Below, in pieces: positions 5,730-7,400 of a stretch of 7,400 nt of DNA. The notes beneath the pieces were generated by a model. The model saw only the letters and a list, made by a program, of their open reading frames with translations. It was not told the DNA's origin and searched no databases. The position numbers and the translations under genes are program-made. The number at the start of each line of letters is the position of its first letter. Position 1 is the stretch's first letter. Source of the stretch: an uncultured beta proteobacterium (GTDB lineage Bacteria > Pseudomonadota > Gammaproteobacteria > Burkholderiales > Burkholderiaceae); NCBI GenBank assembly GCA_903835865.1, contig CAILON010000350.1:1-7400 (forward strand), written 5' to 3'.

Positions 5730-7335
5730 TCTGCTCAAGCAAGTAATTAAGGAGCAATGGAACTGGTCGGCCGGTAGACCCCTTAGCCGCACCACTCTTC
5801 CAGGCTGTCCCAGCGATATCTAAGTGAGCCCACTTATATTTTTCTGTGAAGCGAGATAGAAAACAGGCTGCGGTGACGCTACCAGCTGGTCTGCCGCCAA
5901 TATTGGCTACGTCAGCAAAATTGGATTTCAACTGCTCGTGATAGGCAGCATCCAAAGGCAAGCGCCAAACAGTATCTAAGGAAGCTTGGCCAGCTTTAGT
6001 CAAGGCCTGTACTAAACCCTCATCATCTGAGAACAGGCCACTGTGCACATGACCCAAAGCGATCACGCAAGCACCGGTTAGGGTGGCGATATCAATCACG
6101 GCTTTTGGCTTAAAGCGCTCTACATAAGTTAGAGCATCACAAAGAATAAGGCGACCCTCAGCATCGGTATTTAAAATCTCAATGGTTTGGCCAGACATAC
6201 TTTTCACAATATCGCCAGGACGTGTAGCGCCGCCAGACGGCATATTTTCACAAGTCGGCACTACACCAATGACATTTTTCTTGAGCTTCATGAGCGCAGT
6301 GGCATACATCGTGCCGATAACAGATGCGGCACCGCACATGTCGTATTTCATCTCATCCATCGCTTCGCCAGGCTTTAATGAAATGCCGCCAGTATCAAAA
6401 GTAATGCCTTTGCCAACCAGAACGATTGGAGCTTCGCCAGCCTTACCACCTTGATGACGCATCACAATAAATTGTGGGGGCGTATCAGAGCCCTTGGCTA
6501 CCGATAGAAAAGAACCCATCCCCAAAGCCTGAATTTGCTTGAGACCCAAAACCTCAACCTTAAGGCCGGCTTTTTTGGTCAGACTCTGAGCTGCTTTACC
6601 TAAATAGGTTGGCGTACAGATATTCGGTGGAAGATTACCCAAATCTTTTGCTAGGTTCATGCCCTCAACCATGGCAACACCTTGAGCAACGGCATCCTTT
6701 AGTTCTTTGCTACAAGCATCATTACCAGCAAATATCAGATGTTTAAAAGTATCTGCTTGATCTTTTGCTTTAAATTTCATGGCGGGTTGACGCACGCCAA
6801 AACGATAGGCCTGATCACCAGCATATTGAATCGTTAAGCGCACTTCATCAGCAATAAAGCTGGCTTGATGCGCAAGAGAAAAACTTGGGATAAACCAAAG
6901 CGCATTTTCGATTGAGCCCCCACTAAGCGCTTTCAATGCTGCACGGGCAATCTTGGAGAAAGCAGTCAAACTACGATCGCTCGAAAGATGTAAATCACCT
7001 AAGCCAACTAGTAAAACCCGTTTTGCCTTCACCCCATTTGCGCTCCAAGATTTTTCTGCGCGTAAGACACACGCGGAAGCCTGCTTAGCGTCAAGATCAC
7101 CCACGATATTTGCATGGCTTACCGAGCCTCCCAATAGTTGATCTAGCTCAACCAAAAGTCCGGTTTTTACCTTGGCGCCTTTGCCGCCACCAAAGCCTTC
7201 CAGATCCGCCTTGGAATAAGCCAATACCAAGCAATCAGTGGCGTGGGCCAATAGGGTTTTGAGGCTAGATTTAAGGGATTTTTGATTCCCTAGGTCAGCT
7301 TGAGGGAAAATCTTGGTACTAAATTGAATTGTCAT
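5725..7335 (-). CDS. pepA: Leucyl aminopeptidase (cytosol aminopeptidase, peptidase family M17)
   Basis: Two-metal cytoplasmic exopeptidase that removes N-terminal residues, especially leucine, from peptides; usually a hexamer. 536 residues, slightly longer than the roughly 503 of E. coli PepA. Residues 1-190 form the macro-like N-terminal domain and about 200-536 the catalytic domain. All ligands and catalytic residues are recognisable with E. coli spacing: Lys309 and Asp314 in [11 protein letters not shown], Lys321, Asp332 in KYDMCGAA, and Asp391, Glu393 and Arg395 in the signature NTDAEGRL (389-396). The start at 7335 gives [10 protein letters not shown]; no clear Shine-Dalgarno site precedes it. 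E. coli PepA also binds DNA (Xer recombination, carAB control), but nothing here shows that role. It heads the leftward pepA-holC-lgt set. I could not settle a promoter in the AT-rich bases upstream. Confidence 0.98.
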   Translation of the reverse strand: MTIQFSTKIFPQADLGNQKSLKSSLKTLLAHATDCLVLAYSKADLEGFGGGKGAKVKTGLLVELDQLLGGSVSHANIVGDLDAKQASACVLRAEKSWSANGVKAKRVLLVGLGDLHLSSDRSLTAFSKIARAALKALSGGSIENALWFIPSFSLAHQASFIADEVRLTIQYAGDQAYRFGVRQPAMKFKAKDQADTFKHLIFAGNDACSKELKDAVAQGVAMVEGMNLAKDLGNLPPNICTPTYLGKAAQSLTKKAGLKVEVLGLKQIQALGMGSFLSVAKGSDTPPQFIVMRHQGGKAGEAPIVLVGKGITFDTGGISLKPGEAMDEMKYDMCGAASVIGTMYATALMKLKKNVIGVVPTCENMPSGGATRPGDIVKSMSGQTIEILNTDAEGRLILCDALTYVERFKPKAVIDIATLTGACVIALGHVHSGLFSDDEGLVQALTKAGQASLDTVWRLPLDAAYHEQLKSNFADVANIGGRPAGSVTAACFLSRFTEKYKWAHLDIAGTAWKSGAAKGSTGRPVPLLLNYLLEQN

Positions 7336-7368
7336 AATTTAATGCGTTATTAATAAGTGAATTCAAGG

Positions 7369-7388
7369 GGATAAAAGGATGTTTATCC
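7369..7388. repeat. Hairpin at the right edge with an ATG in its loop
   Basis: GGATAAA (7369-7375) and TTTATCC (7382-7388) form a perfect 7-base stem around the loop AGGATG. On the plus strand the loop holds an ATG (7379-7381) with AAGGGG 8 bases upstream, so a rightward gene could start here; only seven codons are visible. In E. coli lptF lies divergently beside pepA, but the visible codons do not look like an LptF start to me. The rest of 7336-7400 is AT-rich spacer. Confidence 0.3.
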
Positions 7389-7400
7389 ATTATCCTCCGA

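Noticed and set aside
7338..7366. TTGAAT with a downstream AT-rich hexamer as the pepA promoter
   Set aside because: The only reasonable -10 would place the transcription start at or inside the pepA ATG; no well-spaced alternative was convincing.

Overview
The window looks like a chromosomal segment of a betaproteobacterium, probably order Burkholderiales. The evidence is an orphan Bug/TctC-type periplasmic receptor (a family greatly expanded in that order), a pepA-holC pair and a MatA/MatB-type malonate cluster. The moderate, AT-leaning base composition and protein style remind me of Polynucleobacter. That genus call is inference from memory, not a search result. All seven recognisable genes lie on the minus strand, so transcription runs from the right end to the left. 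Coding density is high, and no gene-free stretch exceeds about 130 bases.

Right half, housekeeping genes (7335 down to 4439): pepA (leucyl aminopeptidase, M17), then holC (DNA polymerase III chi subunit) 30 bases on, then lgt (prolipoprotein diacylglyceryl transferase) only 2 bases after holC. The spacing suggests one transcription unit. The 65 bases right of pepA hold a short hairpin and perhaps the start of a rightward gene, too little to name.

Left half, malonate catabolism (4414 down to 1): a LysR-type regulator resembling the MdcR group of malonate regulators, then malonyl-CoA decarboxylase, then a Bug-type periplasmic solute receptor, then malonyl-CoA synthetase, which runs off the left edge after 306 codons. 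The expected pathway: the receptor captures malonate (inferred); the synthetase makes malonyl-CoA from malonate, CoA and ATP; the decarboxylase converts malonyl-CoA to acetyl-CoA and CO2.

The most informative non-coding element lies in the 131-base gap between the regulator and the decarboxylase. A perfect 10+1+10 inverted repeat at 3462-3482 contains the LysR-type T-N11-A signature. It is centred about 63 bases upstream of the start site predicted from a 17-spaced -35/-10 pair (3416-3444), the classical position for a LysR-type activator site. I saw no mobile element, CRISPR array, tRNA, rRNA or convincing intrinsic terminator. The window is mostly ordinary; the points of interest are the regulatory architecture of the malonate operon and its unpaired receptor.
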